Shown: piece after piece, positions 10,678-23,785 of the stretch
How positions within the stretch are numbered: position 1 is the stretch's first letter
Layout of the letters: each line of letters begins with the position of its first letter
From: Aulostomus chinensis
Lineage: Eukaryota > Chordata > Actinopteri > Syngnathiformes > Aulostomidae
DNA length: 64,000 bases
Assembly (NCBI GenBank): GCA_037954235.1
Contig: JBBMOA010000018.1
Location: 11,480,001 to 11,544,000 of the forward strand
Reading direction: 5' to 3'
The notes under the pieces: generated by a model
What the model saw: the letters and a program-made list of their open reading frames with translations, nothing else
Told to the model about the DNA's origin: nothing
The model's database searches: none
Program-made: the position numbers and the translations under genes

Positions 10678-13600
10678 GTCTGTATCAGTCTGTCTACAGT
10701 GTGTTTGTATCTTTGTGTGTGTGAATGGCTTCTTTACTTCTGCGCTGTTGAGATAGCCGGCGGAAAGAATTCTCTTGCTTCCATCATCGTCATCATCACA
10801 TTCTTATCTTTTCTTTATTATCAGTGCACACTTGGCCATTTAGAGCCAGCCAGTGGGGCTGACATCTATGTGGAACACTCTTGTTATTCCTCCCATCTGT
10901 TCCACCTGATTAATTTCTCATGATTAGCGACACGCTTTAAATTAAGCTACGATTGCCTCTCAATAAATATCTTAAATGTTGCCAATTGAAAACGAATGCA
11001 ATCTGCATGGCAGACACAGTCCCCTTATCATCACTTCCCTCTCCTCTTCTATTAGATGTCTCGATATGATTTCCCAACTCATTGATATTTAGCTTGCTGA
11101 TAAGAAGTCATCTTTTATTGAGCGCTGGATTCATGAAACTGCAGTGGTGGGTATTTCTAGAAATAGACAGTCTTATTGAAGAAGACATGGAGGGCAGTTT
11201 ATGTTTCTATCACTCAAAATGCACTTCAATCTCAGTGGTCCATCCTGGCTCTTTGAAAAGTCTTTGGCTGTGTACGGCAATATATACTGTAATTACATAG
11301 TATTTGACATTACTGCATTCGCGATTTAGAAGTGGAAGTCATACGACTTTAAGTCACAAGCCAGTGTTCAAGTTGCATCAGGCAGTTGTTTTTTTTCTGT
11401 TTAGAGCAACTGAGCAGTTAGAATCACCACAGACGCCTCTAACTGCAGTTGGAGCCTCTGAGCTGATTCAGATCCGTTGATCAGACTGTTTGGCTGATGT
11501 CTGTGTTGTTGCCGAAACACTTGACTCTCTCTTCTTGAGCTGCTCTTCATTTCTGGGGTCGTAGCGTTGTTGTTATCTACCACTCCTGTAAAATTAAACT
11601 AAAATGCCAGTCTAAGATGTACTCAAAATAAATTGAAGACTGTTCTTAAACTATCTGGAGGCTACGCATGGTTTCCATTGCTTTACAAGAAAACAGGACA
11701 GAACTGTGCTCCTGTACAACTGTAAATGCTACTCAGTAAGTAAAGGTTGAAAACACTGACATAGAAGTGCTTATTTCTATCTGTAAGTTTTTTGTTAGTT
11801 TTTTTCAAACAGATGCTTACAGATTACTATACCTGGGCTTTATGAAATAGGACAGTGAATGATAATTGTCTTATAAAGACTGCCTTTGTCTTTAAACTGT
11901 ATTAATCAAATCCAGTTCTCCTCATAGTGATATATTGCACTTCAACATAGCAATTGTGTACATAATAATTTAATTCAACGGCCTGGTTTTGGGCCCTTGG
12001 GAAGTAAAACACATTGTTCCATCACATATTCCTGTGAGTGAAGAGTCCTGTCTCAGTGTACTCTGTATGAAAACTGCTGCTGCTCTCATTGATAACATAG
12101 TTCACTCACCCATAGTAGCGCTGGATATTGTCATTAATTTCTCAAGAGGCATTACATGGAGCATTCTAAACTCTGTCCTTCTTGTAACGTCATGTTATTA
12201 GAGATTCAGGCCTTCATACCTCCCAAGATTGCCATAAAATATCATGCCTATCTTTTTCTTCCTTTAAATTATATCAAGGGCTGCATCTCTTCTCATCCCT
12301 TTGATACTGTATGACCACATGAATCCACATACGCCTCCAGAGCACACAGCACTAACTACTGTAACATTTCCCATCTGTATCCATAACATGATTCATTACC
12401 AGGAACCAAACTAGCATCAGCCTGTCTGTTAATAAGCATGCAAACAACTCATTTCCAGGCCAGATGGAGTTTTACAGCATATAAATTGCAGTAGATAATT
12501 GTAAATCGACGATGTAAAGCCAGTGTTACCTCAAAGAGGTGGAAATTGTTGAGAAATTGTTTGCTGTTATCGATTTGCTACGTTGATGGAAAAGTTGTAT
12601 TTGTAATTAGAAGGACTTTTGTGGGGCAAAAACCTTTTCAAAATCAAATGTATTTTGTGTTTATTTTATATTGAAATAATTTTAAATAAGCCACCAAAAT
12701 CTTGTTTATCCCATTTAAATCTGATGAAACATAATCATTTTTTCCTTTAAGAGGGGTTACGTGACATCCTTGTCTTTATAGGTATTTGATTGAATGAATT
12801 TTAAAAGATGTTTATTTAAATTACTGTCAAGCAAAGGTATGGCATGACTCCGAAGACAAAGATCTAAGCTTCTTCTTTTTTTATACTATCATTATTATTA
12901 TTATTTCATGTGTCTATCCTATCCAGATGTGGAGAATTAAAGGTTTTACTGGATTTTGACAAATGTTTGTTGAAAACCGTCAGGTTGTAATTTTCCAAAG
13001 TACTGTACTGTGGGTTTTTCTTGGCATTTTTGGTAAATTCATCATTTAAGTCCTCCTGCAAGGGCACATTGTTACATAAATCAGACTATGGCAGTTAAAG
13101 CCATTAAAGGATTGTATTTATATCCAAGGAACTTTTTATCTCCCTGTCACAATCCAGTAATTGTTAAAATTTGTCCACATTTTGAGTGCCAAGTTGCTCC
13201 GAGGATTCATACAGTCCATCTCTTGTGAAAAAAGGAAAGTAATCAAAGCATTTGAGGAAATATTCAAGCGATGATGATTATTTGCTGCTACAAAGAGTGG
13301 GGGTGCAGTAGTTGACAGTTAAAGCCTGTTACATCGGGTTAGCAGCCCATCAGGAAGACTTTTGTCTTAAAGATAAAAACCTACAAAGATGAAGGGCTCT
13401 TCTATATGGGGATGGGAACGCTTGCAACGTTATTTGCACAGATGGAAGGGTAGAGAACATGGATAATTCATGAGCTACCATGAGCTCAGTCGTCATTCTG
13501 TGTACTGTACATACTGAGCACTTTGTGTGTGTGTACCATCACCCATTTCTGCATGCATGCGTGCATTGCACCTCCACAACCACGGAGATTGTTTTCACAA

Positions 13601-16279
13601 GATCACAGAGGTCAAGTTTGTCCATTCAGACATTCACAAAAGGACATTCCTCCGGGGCAGCTTCAGTGAGAGTTTAAGAACGAGAACTCTGTATGGAGGA
13701 GTTGTTTCCCACCTAACACTCATGACAGCTGGACGTCACGGTGACCTACAGGATCTCCGCCTCTTGACGTAGTGAGGTCAAATGGCTGGTTTGGAATGAT
13801 GACCTTCACAGTGAAGTACTCAACACCCTCACACTTCAGGGGTGTCGTATAGATAAGTTTGTGGACTTAATTTACACACACTCCCATCTAAACTTGGTGC
13901 AGCTTCAGTTTCTACAGCGCGAGAATAAGGGGGGTTTGTGTTTCTTCCATCTCTCCCTCCCCTCTTGCACTCACCCCAGCCTCCCCTGCTGAGACCAGAC
14001 GGGGCATTTTGTTTTACTCTCCTCTACACCCTCCTCCTTCCCAAACATTTTGGATTTTCCCTCCTGGGGTTAGAAGAAGCCCATTACCTCACTGTCCTGT
14101 CTCAGTGTGTACAATACACACATACACACATACACAAAACCATGTGAGCCTAGGCTGACAGGAGTCGTGCTGTGCTCTCACACCCGACCTACTCAGCATC
14201 TGTGGCACCAAGCTGTGCTGTAACCGACACTGTCTTCTCTCATAGGCGCCATGGCGGTCCCTTTAAGAATCGCAGCACCCAGCATCCTCCACTGCACGCT
14301 GGTACTACGTGATGTCACAACCAGACTTCTTGCTGGGTCTGTTCTCTGTCATCTCTTCTCCGTCTACTTCTTCTGCTGTTTTTCTTACAATGGATCTACA
14401 TCGTCAGTTTCTTCACCTACGTTTCACCTCTGATCCCTCCTTTTCTCCATATTCCTCACGGCCCAAGACTCTTAACTGGAGCGAACAGTAAGGCAGGGTG
14501 TTCTCCCCCAGTTTCTATTAGCGTGTGTCCTGCTGTCCTGCTGAGGAGTTCTCAAAGCATTTTACTGCTGTCAGCTGTAACTTGTGCTCTTGTATGAATC
14601 TGACTTGCCCTGTGACTGTGGATCTGACTTGTATTGAAAATGAAGGCAGTGCACCATAGACAACATCAGCATTTGGAAGATTTTGCCCACATTCTGTAAA
14701 GTGTTTATCTTAAAGGAACTCTTATATGCTCTATTATATCCAGGAAAATGGCATGAGTGTGATGTATCTTGAGCATTTTCTGTGTATCTGCCTCCTTAAT
14801 ATACCACTAACTGAGCCCTATAGGTAAAATATGTTTTCATGCAAGTAGAATTCTCCCCAATGTTCATTTAGAGGACATTTAACAAAGCTCTCCCAGAAGC
14901 TGAAGGGTAGATTCTTGGCTGCCAAGATGAAGTGCCTATTGTGGCCTTCCTCTCAGTCTGGGGACGGAATTCGGCTTCCTGTAGCTAGCCCCTCATTCAT
15001 CACCTGCTCTGAATAGCACACAAGGTCCGAAGATGGGGCTGGGAATAGACCAGGCACCGGGTACAGAGGCTGCGGATCTCACTCCGCTGGCAGGCCAGGT
15101 AGGGTGCCGTCAAGCACAATGTGCAAGGGATTAGCTTCAAAGCAGGGAGGCGAATAGACTCAAGGCCCCTGCTGTCCTTTCAAGGCTCCGTCTGGGGCTG
15201 CACGGCAGGATGATGTGGGGGTCACTGGTCCCCCCCACCACCACCACCACCAATGGGGACAGGGAATGGAACAGAGACTGGGAAAAGCTTGGTGGCTCAG
15301 GGCTGGGAGCTCCAAGGGCATGGCTCACCTCTCAGCAGGTGACTCCACTCGCAGCCTTGCTGGGATGCAGACTTGAGCTTGAGCTGACAGGATGATTAAG
15401 CTCTGAAAAATTGAGGCTTTGCATCCCATTAGAGAAGTTTTATTTTACTCTACTGAATAGTGCAATGCTTGGTCCAAAGACTCGGATCGACAGTATGTTT
15501 ATACCGCAACATTCTTGATGACTGGTTCTTACAGGTCCTTGCTATGCTCCCACCTTAAATGTCCTTAATTCATAGCTGAAATAGCTATGATGGGTGGTAA
15601 AATATGCAAACTGAATGGAACCGATAAAATTAGACTTGAAATGTATTTAGAAAATTAACAAAAATTTAACACGAAACGATCCTTTCCTTCTCTTTTGTCT
15701 TCGGAGTTGTCCTCTAAGCTGCTGTTCTCACCTCCCTCGACTTGTTTTTTTTTTTTTTTCTGATTTGGGTTTATAATGACCACGGTCAATGCTTAAGCCG
15801 ATTTTCGCATGCTGTCAGATGCATAGCATGGGGCACGGGGTAGTTACTGCTGCCAGATGGCTAACCCCTGCCAGCTTTCATGCATAGCCCAAACTAGCTG
15901 CTCTTTATACCCTGATCACAGTGTAGTGCGAGGGGGACAGATATGAAGAGAGAGAGGAATGGAACATTTAAGGCCGATCTGTACAATTGGCTGGCGAGGT
16001 GAGAGGGCGGGGGACTTAGCCAGATGTAAACACATCACATCATGTCATCCTCTGACAATGTGAGGAAGCGCAGAAACTTTTAGGACGTTTTTACCCACCA
16101 TCCTTCCAACTGCACCAAATTGGTTGGGCACATGGGTGTCCGGTTGGTAGGTAGGGATCGAAGGAACAGGATTAAGGATGGATGGATGGATGGGTGGATG
16201 GACAAGTTGTCATGACGACAGGGTTGCTCTGAATGTGTGTTGGCTGATGAAGTCTTTCTTTGCCTGCTTGTCCAATCAG
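10678..16279 (+). other. cep112: cep112 intron 2, 5.6 kb
   Basis: It starts GTCTGT and ends CCAATCAG. It is mostly single-copy A+T-rich sequence with few microsatellites. A GGAT-type tetranucleotide array (16174-16203) lies about 75 bp before the next exon. Several open frames near 13.5-15.4 kb have no splice context or coding character. Confidence 0.85.
16174..16203. repeat. (GGAT)n tetranucleotide repeat
   Basis: About seven GGAT-type units with one variant, ending 76 nt before the next cep112 exon. It might be the remnant tail of a SINE, but no body is visible beside it. Confidence 0.8.
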
Positions 16280-16462
16280 ATGGCTGAGCAGCGCATGCAG
16301 CACGAGCAGGAGAGGACGCGGCTGCAGCAGCAGCACAGCGCGGAAAAGGACAGCCTGGTCCAGGAGCGCCAGCGGGAGGTGAGCAGCCTGGAGAGGCAGG
16401 CCAGGGCCGCTCTGCAACAGCACCAACAACATACCCAGGAGTGGAGGAAGCGTGATGCCCAG
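16280..16462 (+). CDS. cep112: cep112 exon, 183 nt
   Basis: This phase 0-0 exon of 61 codons is bounded by CCAATCAG and by CAG before a good GTAGGG donor. The peptide opens MAEQRMQHEQERTRLQQQ, contains the conserved HSAEKDSL, and closes EWRKRDAQ. The length matches the human block (61) as remembered. It is rich in Gln, Arg and Glu, typical of a centrosomal coiled coil. The exon is markedly more G+C-rich than its introns, and its antisense strand is open for 150 codons. That antisense frame is a shadow of the exon's codon bias and is not annotated. Confidence 0.93.
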
Positions 16463-19111
16463 GTAGGGGGTCTCCACTGATCCATGTTCGCACACACACA
16501 TGCTGACCCTCCGCTCTCCTGTGGACAACCATTTTGTATTTTCACTATTGACGTTTTCCTGACGATTTCAAAAGCACAGTGGGTTCAGACACTTTTTTAC
16601 TTCATCCTAGACAGAAATTGAGATTTGATGTGAATAATTTCATACATGGTTGAATTTTTTTTTGTGTGTGCGAAAATATTTGCATATACCTATTTGGAAA
16701 AAAAAACATTTGAGTTGAGTAAATCAATAGCGAGGAGTAAGAAAAAGTAATATGTTGTCAAAACGAAACAAAAAAAATCAAACTGCCTGAACTTCTGATG
16801 TTTTATAGATGTTTTAAAAGTCACATAATCACAGCAGGGTTTCCTAATTTAAAATGTTGAATCCCGAAACCAAAGGTGGCGAGATGAAGTAGAAGAAATC
16901 TGTATAGAGCCAAATTCTCGGCTGAAATGCTCTTTTTTTCTGATGCATGGTTGTGGACCTTTGTCAAGTGTCTGACACTCTTACAGAAGTGTTCCTATGT
17001 GTGGCGTACTCATGTCACCACACTTCGCCATATCTGTCTGGAAGATGGTGGTTTTTCAGACCGCTGCATGGACATCCCAGATACTGAGCCGCAATCCAAC
17101 CCTTTCCTCTCTCTTTACCTCTCTCCAGCCTGGGCTAGCTTGGAGCTCTGCGGGAAGCCATTTGACAGACCAGCCTACAGCTGGGGATGTTTCACTCTTC
17201 AGGCTTCTTAATGAAATGGACACGATCAGAATGAGGGGGATATAATTCATTAGCCCTTAGCTGGAGGTAGTGATACCGTCAGATAGGTTTTATTTGCGGA
17301 CAAAGTATACTCTCCCCAAATATGGGCACAAAAAGTATCAGGGACCAAATGACCAGGGAAGAAAATTTCACTTTCGCGAAACTGTTCTTTGGTGTTTTGT
17401 ATTTTCATGACTCAATAGAAGAAAAGTGTTACGTTTTGTTTTAGAGAGATAATTATCATTTTCCACTTAAAACACAATTTAAGGTGCTTTTTTTCAGACA
17501 GTATCGAAAACAAAAATGTGTTTTGCATATATTTTAACCTCTAATACTCTTTTCAGATGGGGATAAATGTGATTTGTTTGTGTTTACATTTTACAAAGAA
17601 AGCAGATGGTTTAGTTTAAGTTCAGTATGGCCCCCAATGATGAGTCAGAACATTCTTTCATTTGTAACACTGTTGTTTAACAGAATCTTACACTATCTTT
17701 CTGTAACTCCAAAAGCTGTATAACATGGGGAGAAAGTCATTGGTTTTCCTCTCTTTTCCCCCTAATTGGATTTTGTTTGAAATATTTTTGGAAGAAATGT
17801 CCCTCAGAAGCGCCCAATGGCTCCAGCTGGAATGTTATTTCGTTTTCTGGAGATGCTGTCACAACAGGACGTTTCTGCAGATAATATGACGCACTGCTCA
17901 TGTCAAAATGACGTGTAGTTTGACAAATGTCAGGGTCTCAGTAGGTGACAGAAAACAAACTTCCCGGGTGCTCTCTCATCTCAAAATTCTCAGTTCCTGT
18001 TTGCTCGTGCAACATTTTGAGTCGAGATCAGACGCCTGTCTAAAGTCAGACGGTAAAGCAGTAGAAATCAAGATTTTCATTCAGGCCTTGGCAAGATGAA
18101 GGATGGGATTGTGAAGTTCTTGAAACTGGAAAATATGAGTCAGTTTGACTTCCTGTGCAAGCACTGTTCAGTGGATGTGCTGTTAAAATGACAAGAGGCT
18201 GACACACTAGCAGCCATATGTATAAAAGATGAGCTTTTTTTGTACATTGAGCAAAGGCACATATTATTAAACAGTTCTGCACTACCAAAGTTTTTTTTTT
18301 TTTTATCTCTTGAGAACTCTGTCTGTCACACTGATAGCAACACGGTGCTTATGTGGCCCTTCACTGACAAAAAAACTGCAATGAAAGTGTTAAAAAGGAG
18401 TATTTTATTAGAGCATACAAAAAGATAAAGCCCTTTCCTCACAGCATGTTATAGCTTTTTACTTTTTCCAAATGTCTCTTTTTGTCCAGAATATTCCCAG
18501 CCTTGTAAACAACACGTTCCCTCCACATGGACCACATAGACAGTGATATTATTAAGTGACAGGTCCGTAACAGACAAACCAAATGCCTGGCACAGTTATT
18601 GCTGACTTCCTTTGTGTCTTTTGGGAATGTGTAGGGACAATTGCAGCTAAGATGTTGGCTACAGGAACAGCAAATGTCACAAGGATAAGTAACACTCACT
18701 CGTTCAGTTTGTGTGGTGGGACACTAATACGTAGCATTCCTGACTCTTGCCTTGTGTAAATGTGAAAGAGAGCCAATGAGTTGTAGCAGTGATCTAAAAG
18801 TCACACAGGGATACGCTGTCCTCATCCCAGCAGTTTGTCCTTTAAGAAACAACCACCAGCTGCTGTTATGTTGTTAATATGAACGCCACCTCTCACAGGG
18901 AGGTAATATTTTTGTTGTCATCTGTCTGTATGTCTGTGTGGGCCAGTGAAGAAGCAGATCTCAAACCCAGACAGGGTGCAGGAAATATGTTTCACTCTTC
19001 AACAGTGTGAGATAATTGATGGAACTTTCAGAGTGACAGACCACATGCAGAGTGGCAGATGTTACACTATTAAAAAAAAATGTCCATCCTGACAGTAACC
19101 AATTTAAACAC

Positions 19112-19132
19112 TTTTTTTTTTTTTTTTTTTTT
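19112..19132. repeat. poly(T) run (21 nt)
   Basis: A mononucleotide run. It could be the antisense A-tail of a retrotransposed sequence, but no recognisable body lies to its right. Confidence 0.8.
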
Positions 19133-20009
19133 GCTCGAATGCAGTAATATTTGTCTTCTTTTACTGAAAGTAAATGCTAATCAAAAACGACTCACACATT
19201 CAGCTCCACAGCCCTCAAAGTGACTGGAATAACCTCCTAAAGCTCCACAGTCTAAGTGAGACAGGATACGTTTGCGCTCACTCTGTGTCCCACATTTTGA
19301 CATCGCAAACAAATTATTGATATCACGCCAATCTTCAGAGTCCCCCGTCTCTTGTGATATAAAAATTGAAGTGATGGTTGTGATCTCTGAGTAACACGCC
19401 AGAGTTCAAGATCTGTCTCTCTTCCACTCATGTTCGTCTAAATGACGGGACTAGTCTGTGCTGCTGGTCTCATTCTTAACACAAACATGTCAATCAAGCA
19501 CAATTGACATATGATATGTTGATTTCCATAAGAATATAAAACAGGCTTTTTCTCTTGTTTCATTAATTTCTCAGGAAATATATGAACTTTGGCGAGGATA
19601 TGCTCTCTCCAATTTCACTTTAATGTCAAATATTTATTTATTATTACATGATGGACTCACTTGCCAATTACTTAAGAACACCCACATAAAACTAATATCT
19701 TGTGTTGACAAATTAGGAATAATACAGCACCAAAAATGCCAGCCTCCATAATGAAATAATATCAACATGTCTCATACAAATTCAATAAATAAAACCTGAA
19801 CAATGTAACTGTCATGAAGGAAGGCTGTATTGCAGGGATGTTGTGTCATACATGCATGTACCGACCCACAACTCTGCCTGGTGTCTTTATCATAGTATTC
19901 ATTTAAAGGAGTAAACTACTTGTTGAACGTTTATTGGAATGCCAGTGTGCCAGAAAGCTGTCAGCCATCCATCCAGAGTGATGAAATGTTTTGACATATA
20001 TGCTGTGTG

Positions 20010-20125
20010 AAAGCGTTGCCATAGCAACCATGATGTCACCCATTGGATTATGGAGTTCAGTTTTGGAGCTTTGAGTTCAGTGTTTTACTGTCAGTATCCA
20101 TATTTTGAATGAAAGGGGCGATATA
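20010..20125. repeat. Interspersed repeat fragment of teleost type
   Basis: The order of blocks GTTGCCATAGCAAC, TGATGTCA, CCCATTGG and GGAGTTCAGTTTTGGAGC resembles an interspersed sequence seen repeatedly in fish genomes. Its ends and family name could not be determined from one copy. It carries RFX-, CREB- and NF-Y-like motifs within 32 bp. Confidence 0.45.
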
Positions 20126-20412
20126 GTAGATTGAAGTGTTGAACAATGACGCAGTTGTTGGCGATATAATAAAGCCACAATTTTGATTTTGTTCCATATA
20201 AGATGACACGATCAATCACATTTATATTATCGACTCACAAAGAGCAAGTAAAATGGTTTCATGAACCAAATAGAAAAAGAAAAAACAAATATTCCTTAAA
20301 AAAATAGAATGAATAAAATGGACTGTGAAGCTTAAAAAAAAAAAAGCAGACAGGCTGTGGGAATTTCAAAATAAAGGCACCATATGAATATTCACAATCC
20401 CCGTCATTTACA

Positions 20413-20542
20413 TTATTCGTCGGTCTCAGAATCGATATAGGGAAGCAGATCCATGTACTTCAAGTTGACAAGTGGGTTGTGAATCTTGCAGGCCGTCATG
20501 GACAATCAAAAGGTTGGCATGGCACTCTGCTTCATCATCAAC
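20413..20542 (-). other. Unidentified minus-strand exon-like segment
   Basis: On the minus strand, a pyrimidine-rich run ending TTCAAAG (ending at 20543) looks like a splice acceptor. It is followed from 20542 by an open frame of 38 codons (start VDDEAECHANLLIVHDGL) to a TGA at 20426. A second, overlapping frame from an ATG at 20497-20499 gives 28 residues ending LPYIDSETDE and a TAA at 20413. Both look protein-like. It could be a terminal-exon remnant, a transposon coding fragment or chance. I do not recognise the protein, and it is not part of cep112, which runs on the other strand. Confidence 0.3.
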
Positions 20543-22157
20543 CTTTGAAGGAAATGAGTGAATGAGATTGTAAACTAGAATATTCACAGGGGTAATAAAT
20601 CAAGAGAGAATTAGGGACATTTCTTCATTGACTTCTATATAATCTGACCACTGAAAATAGTTGCTGCTAGTTAAAAAAAAAGAAGAAAGAACAGGTTTAA
20701 GGCGCTTCCAAAATTTGCTTCACTTTTCAGACCTTGAGGGTGCCATCACCTTTTAACATTTCATTACTAGTCCAAATACAATGGTCTTATTTATATCCTG
20801 TCTAAAATGGAAGAACAGCCTCCCTGTGCACTGTCTAAAACATGTGAAGTGACATGAACATCAACCATAATTTAGTGTATCATATTTCCACTTTGTTGGG
20901 AATTTGGGCAGGAATTAATCATTATTGTGTTGGAGAAAAAATGAATCATATTCTAGGAAATATTTTCAGTGAGGAGTAATTACATTGTATGGAAAACAAC
21001 TCTGGCAATGTTGGTTTTAATGTACTCTGTTTTGTATCTGAGGCTTTAATTGTTTAACACTGCTAAGAGTTCAAAAACTAGGGCCAGAATTATAAATTAA
21101 TTTGAAGCTGCAGGATCGTTTGTTCTATGCAAACCTCATCATTTGTATTTTTCCCCACCAGCCACTGCTCAAAACTCATTTTATGGGTTGTATTTTCCCG
21201 AATAATTATGTCTTTTTTCAAAGCAATATACTCACCATCTGGACATCAAACAGCATAAGAGCGAGCCTTATGAGATCTATCCTTTGGGCTGTGATGGACT
21301 AAATAATGATGCTGTCAGTTTTTCAAAGCATTTGAATCCCACCAACGTGATTAGGATGAGTCAAATGACGAGGGTGGTGACAGAAAAGGATGCTAAAGAA
21401 GACGTCGGGCGAGGAGAACAAGGCAGACAGCTCGACCAGTGTGTGCATTGATTGTCTCTGATAGAAGATGATCGGGCTCTTAAGATCCGGGATCGTCAAG
21501 AGTTCCTGTCTTGTTACTCACTGATTCACAGAAGCATCCTACTCAGCTCGCATGATTCCTTAAGTGATTGTAATCACATCTGCCTCCATGCAGCAGAACC
21601 CAGCTGATTTTTTTGCTTTTTTCCATATAGAATAACAGATTGTGGTTACTCTTATGCTCCATGATGTGCTGAGTGTTAAAACATATCCCTTCCCAACTAT
21701 GAAGCCATTTATTATGTGCATACATCACATCTTCATCCCTATGATATTCTGTTTCGCTGGCAACAGTAGAACATTAATGACGCCACTAACCTACGATTTC
21801 TCCAATTAGTTCAGTAAAACATGCACAAATGCAAGTGTACTGTTCACTTTTGATTCCAATATATAATTTATCTGGTAAAGCCAAGAGGCTGTCATACTGT
21901 TCTGCTGTATTTAGAGAATTTACAGAATGCAATGTATTTTAATGACATGGAGTTATACCAAATGGCCATTTTCCAACATGTATTTAATCAAATATATTTG
22001 TAATTTGTTTTTTCATGGAAAATGAAAAATGGTTTGACAGTTTGGGGAACAAAATAGTAAAGTTTAAGTTAATTTTTTTTAGAGTTAAACCAACATAGGA
22101 GAAATACCGTATTGTAGTATTTTCACTCCAAGATGCATGCCACAGTGGCCATTCACT

Positions 22158-22428
22158 ACCAAGGTTTTTGAGGTCATTCTCAAGTCCTAATGGACATTCC
22201 TCAAGGCCTTCCTCAGATATCGCAATTAAGCGAGGTGTCCTTGAACTTTTACGACCAAAATCTTTCATTTCATCCTTGAGTCCTAGTGAACATTTCTGCC
22301 AAATTTGAAGAAATTCCCTCAAAGCGTTTTTGAGATTCAGCATTAACGATAATGGGACGGGTCGACAAATGACCCTAAAACATAAAACCCCTGGCCCGTG
22401 GTTGTCACCAGCAGGGAGGCGTAAAAAT
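22158..22428. repeat. Teleost interspersed repeat with two related internal units
   Basis: Blocks such as CCAAATTTGAAGAAATTCCC, TGGGACGGGTCGACAAATGA and the GGAGGCGTAAAAA end are familiar from fish interspersed repeats. Inside it, a unit with AGTCCTARTGRACATT occurs twice about 100 bp apart (near 22180 and 22282), so the element contains a diverged tandem duplication. There is no coding capacity. Confidence 0.6.
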
Positions 22429-23220
22429 GTGTGAAAAGAATGTATCATAATTTTTGGGAATGTGTAATTGCTTTCTTTTAAAGTTAAACTGTGAGGTCAC
22501 GCCGCTCTTATGCCTGCACACTTTGATTGATTTGCTTAGTTTATCATAAAGATTGGGAGCAGGGGAGAAACAGCTAATCCACCCAACATTCAAAAATACC
22601 AGCACCTTTAAAGCTCATTAATTAACAACACACATCTTGTTTGTTTATTCCGTGCAAAACCTCATCTAACGACTTCTTATCAAACTCAAAAAAAAGTAAA
22701 TGAGCGTCTCTCCCAAAGGCATTAGGACTATAATGCCAGGTCAACAGAGTTAGAGCTAAATGTTTCTGCCTGTCAAGCTAATGCCAAACTAAAGACTTTT
22801 TTCACAGCGGAGTCGTCATAGCAGGAAAAGCACAAGCACACAAGTGCTAATAAGATTAATTATGGCTTAGTTCCATTTATGGAGGGCTGTAAGCCATGCC
22901 AGTGAGCCAGAATGCACAATAACAGGGCGCTAGCATGTTAAACTGGAATACAGCTTATACAAATGTCACTGACTGTATAGAATTATGTCATATTCATCTT
23001 TTACATGATGGGAAGGCATGTTACTCTTTATTTGTGAATAATAAATCCCCTGGCCACTCAAATTCCTCACAGAGTGATAATATTATCTCACACAGGATTG
23101 TTAAAATACTACTGCGTCTTTGATATCTGACAGTCCTCCGCAGCTTCCCCAATTAGCATAACAGCAGAATAATAAATCTATTAAGATTCAACTAATGTTA
23201 AGATACTCTAAACAGATGCA

Positions 23221-23242
23221 ACACACACACACACACACACAC
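23221..23242. repeat. (AC)11 microsatellite
   Basis: A perfect AC array followed by CCCCTCC. Confidence 0.85.
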
Positions 23243-23714
23243 CCCTCCTCATTTTTTGTCTGTTTTACTAAATCATCTATATTAAAGATAAGAAATGCCT
23301 CCACAGAGACTGCACGATTACAATTTATGTGAACACTTCATCAAAACATAAGTAGTTTCCCTTTCACGGGGACGGCTTGCATATTTCAGAGCAGTGAAAA
23401 GGAGTTGCAGCGATGTTGCAATCAAACAAACATTCTATTACTAGTTGGTCCTGGCTCTTTAGTCCACAAATGATGCTGCTTTAAGTGTTTTTGATCATAC
23501 AGCTGTCTGTGAGAGAATCACACAGATTTATACGCAATCAGTCCTCAAGAGCGTTTCCGTGCAGCCAATCACATTAAATAGAGTTACCAAGGCAAAGCAG
23601 TATCCAGATGATGAAGACTTGTCATCCTCTACCATAGAAAGTATTCATTCCAGGCTAAAACCCCTCTTGTTCTCTCTGGCTTTCAGTGAGTCTTAAGCTG
23701 GAAATAAACTAGAC

Positions 23715-23785
23715 CAGAGCTACCCAAAGTGGAACCCATGGCCCAAAATTGGCCTGCCATACAAGTTGATTTGGCCCACCATGAT
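23715..23785. mobile_element. Possible hAT-type DNA transposon terminus
   Basis: A sequence beginning CAGAGCTACCCAAAGTGG and followed by a diverged GGCCCAAAATTGGCC core resembles the CAGRG-start terminal repeats of hAT-family elements with GGCCCGCGGGCC palindromes. Only one end was recognised, so this is a diverged fragment at best. Confidence 0.35.

Noticed and set aside
14228..14433. CATAG followed by GCGCCATGGCGG, resembling an acceptor plus Kozak start
   Set aside because: The 60-codon frame that follows has no protein character and ends without a donor. The GC-rich ATG is probably chance.
16080..16532. 150-codon minus-strand frame
   Set aside because: It lies antisense to the 183-nt cep112 exon and is a shadow of its GC-rich codons.
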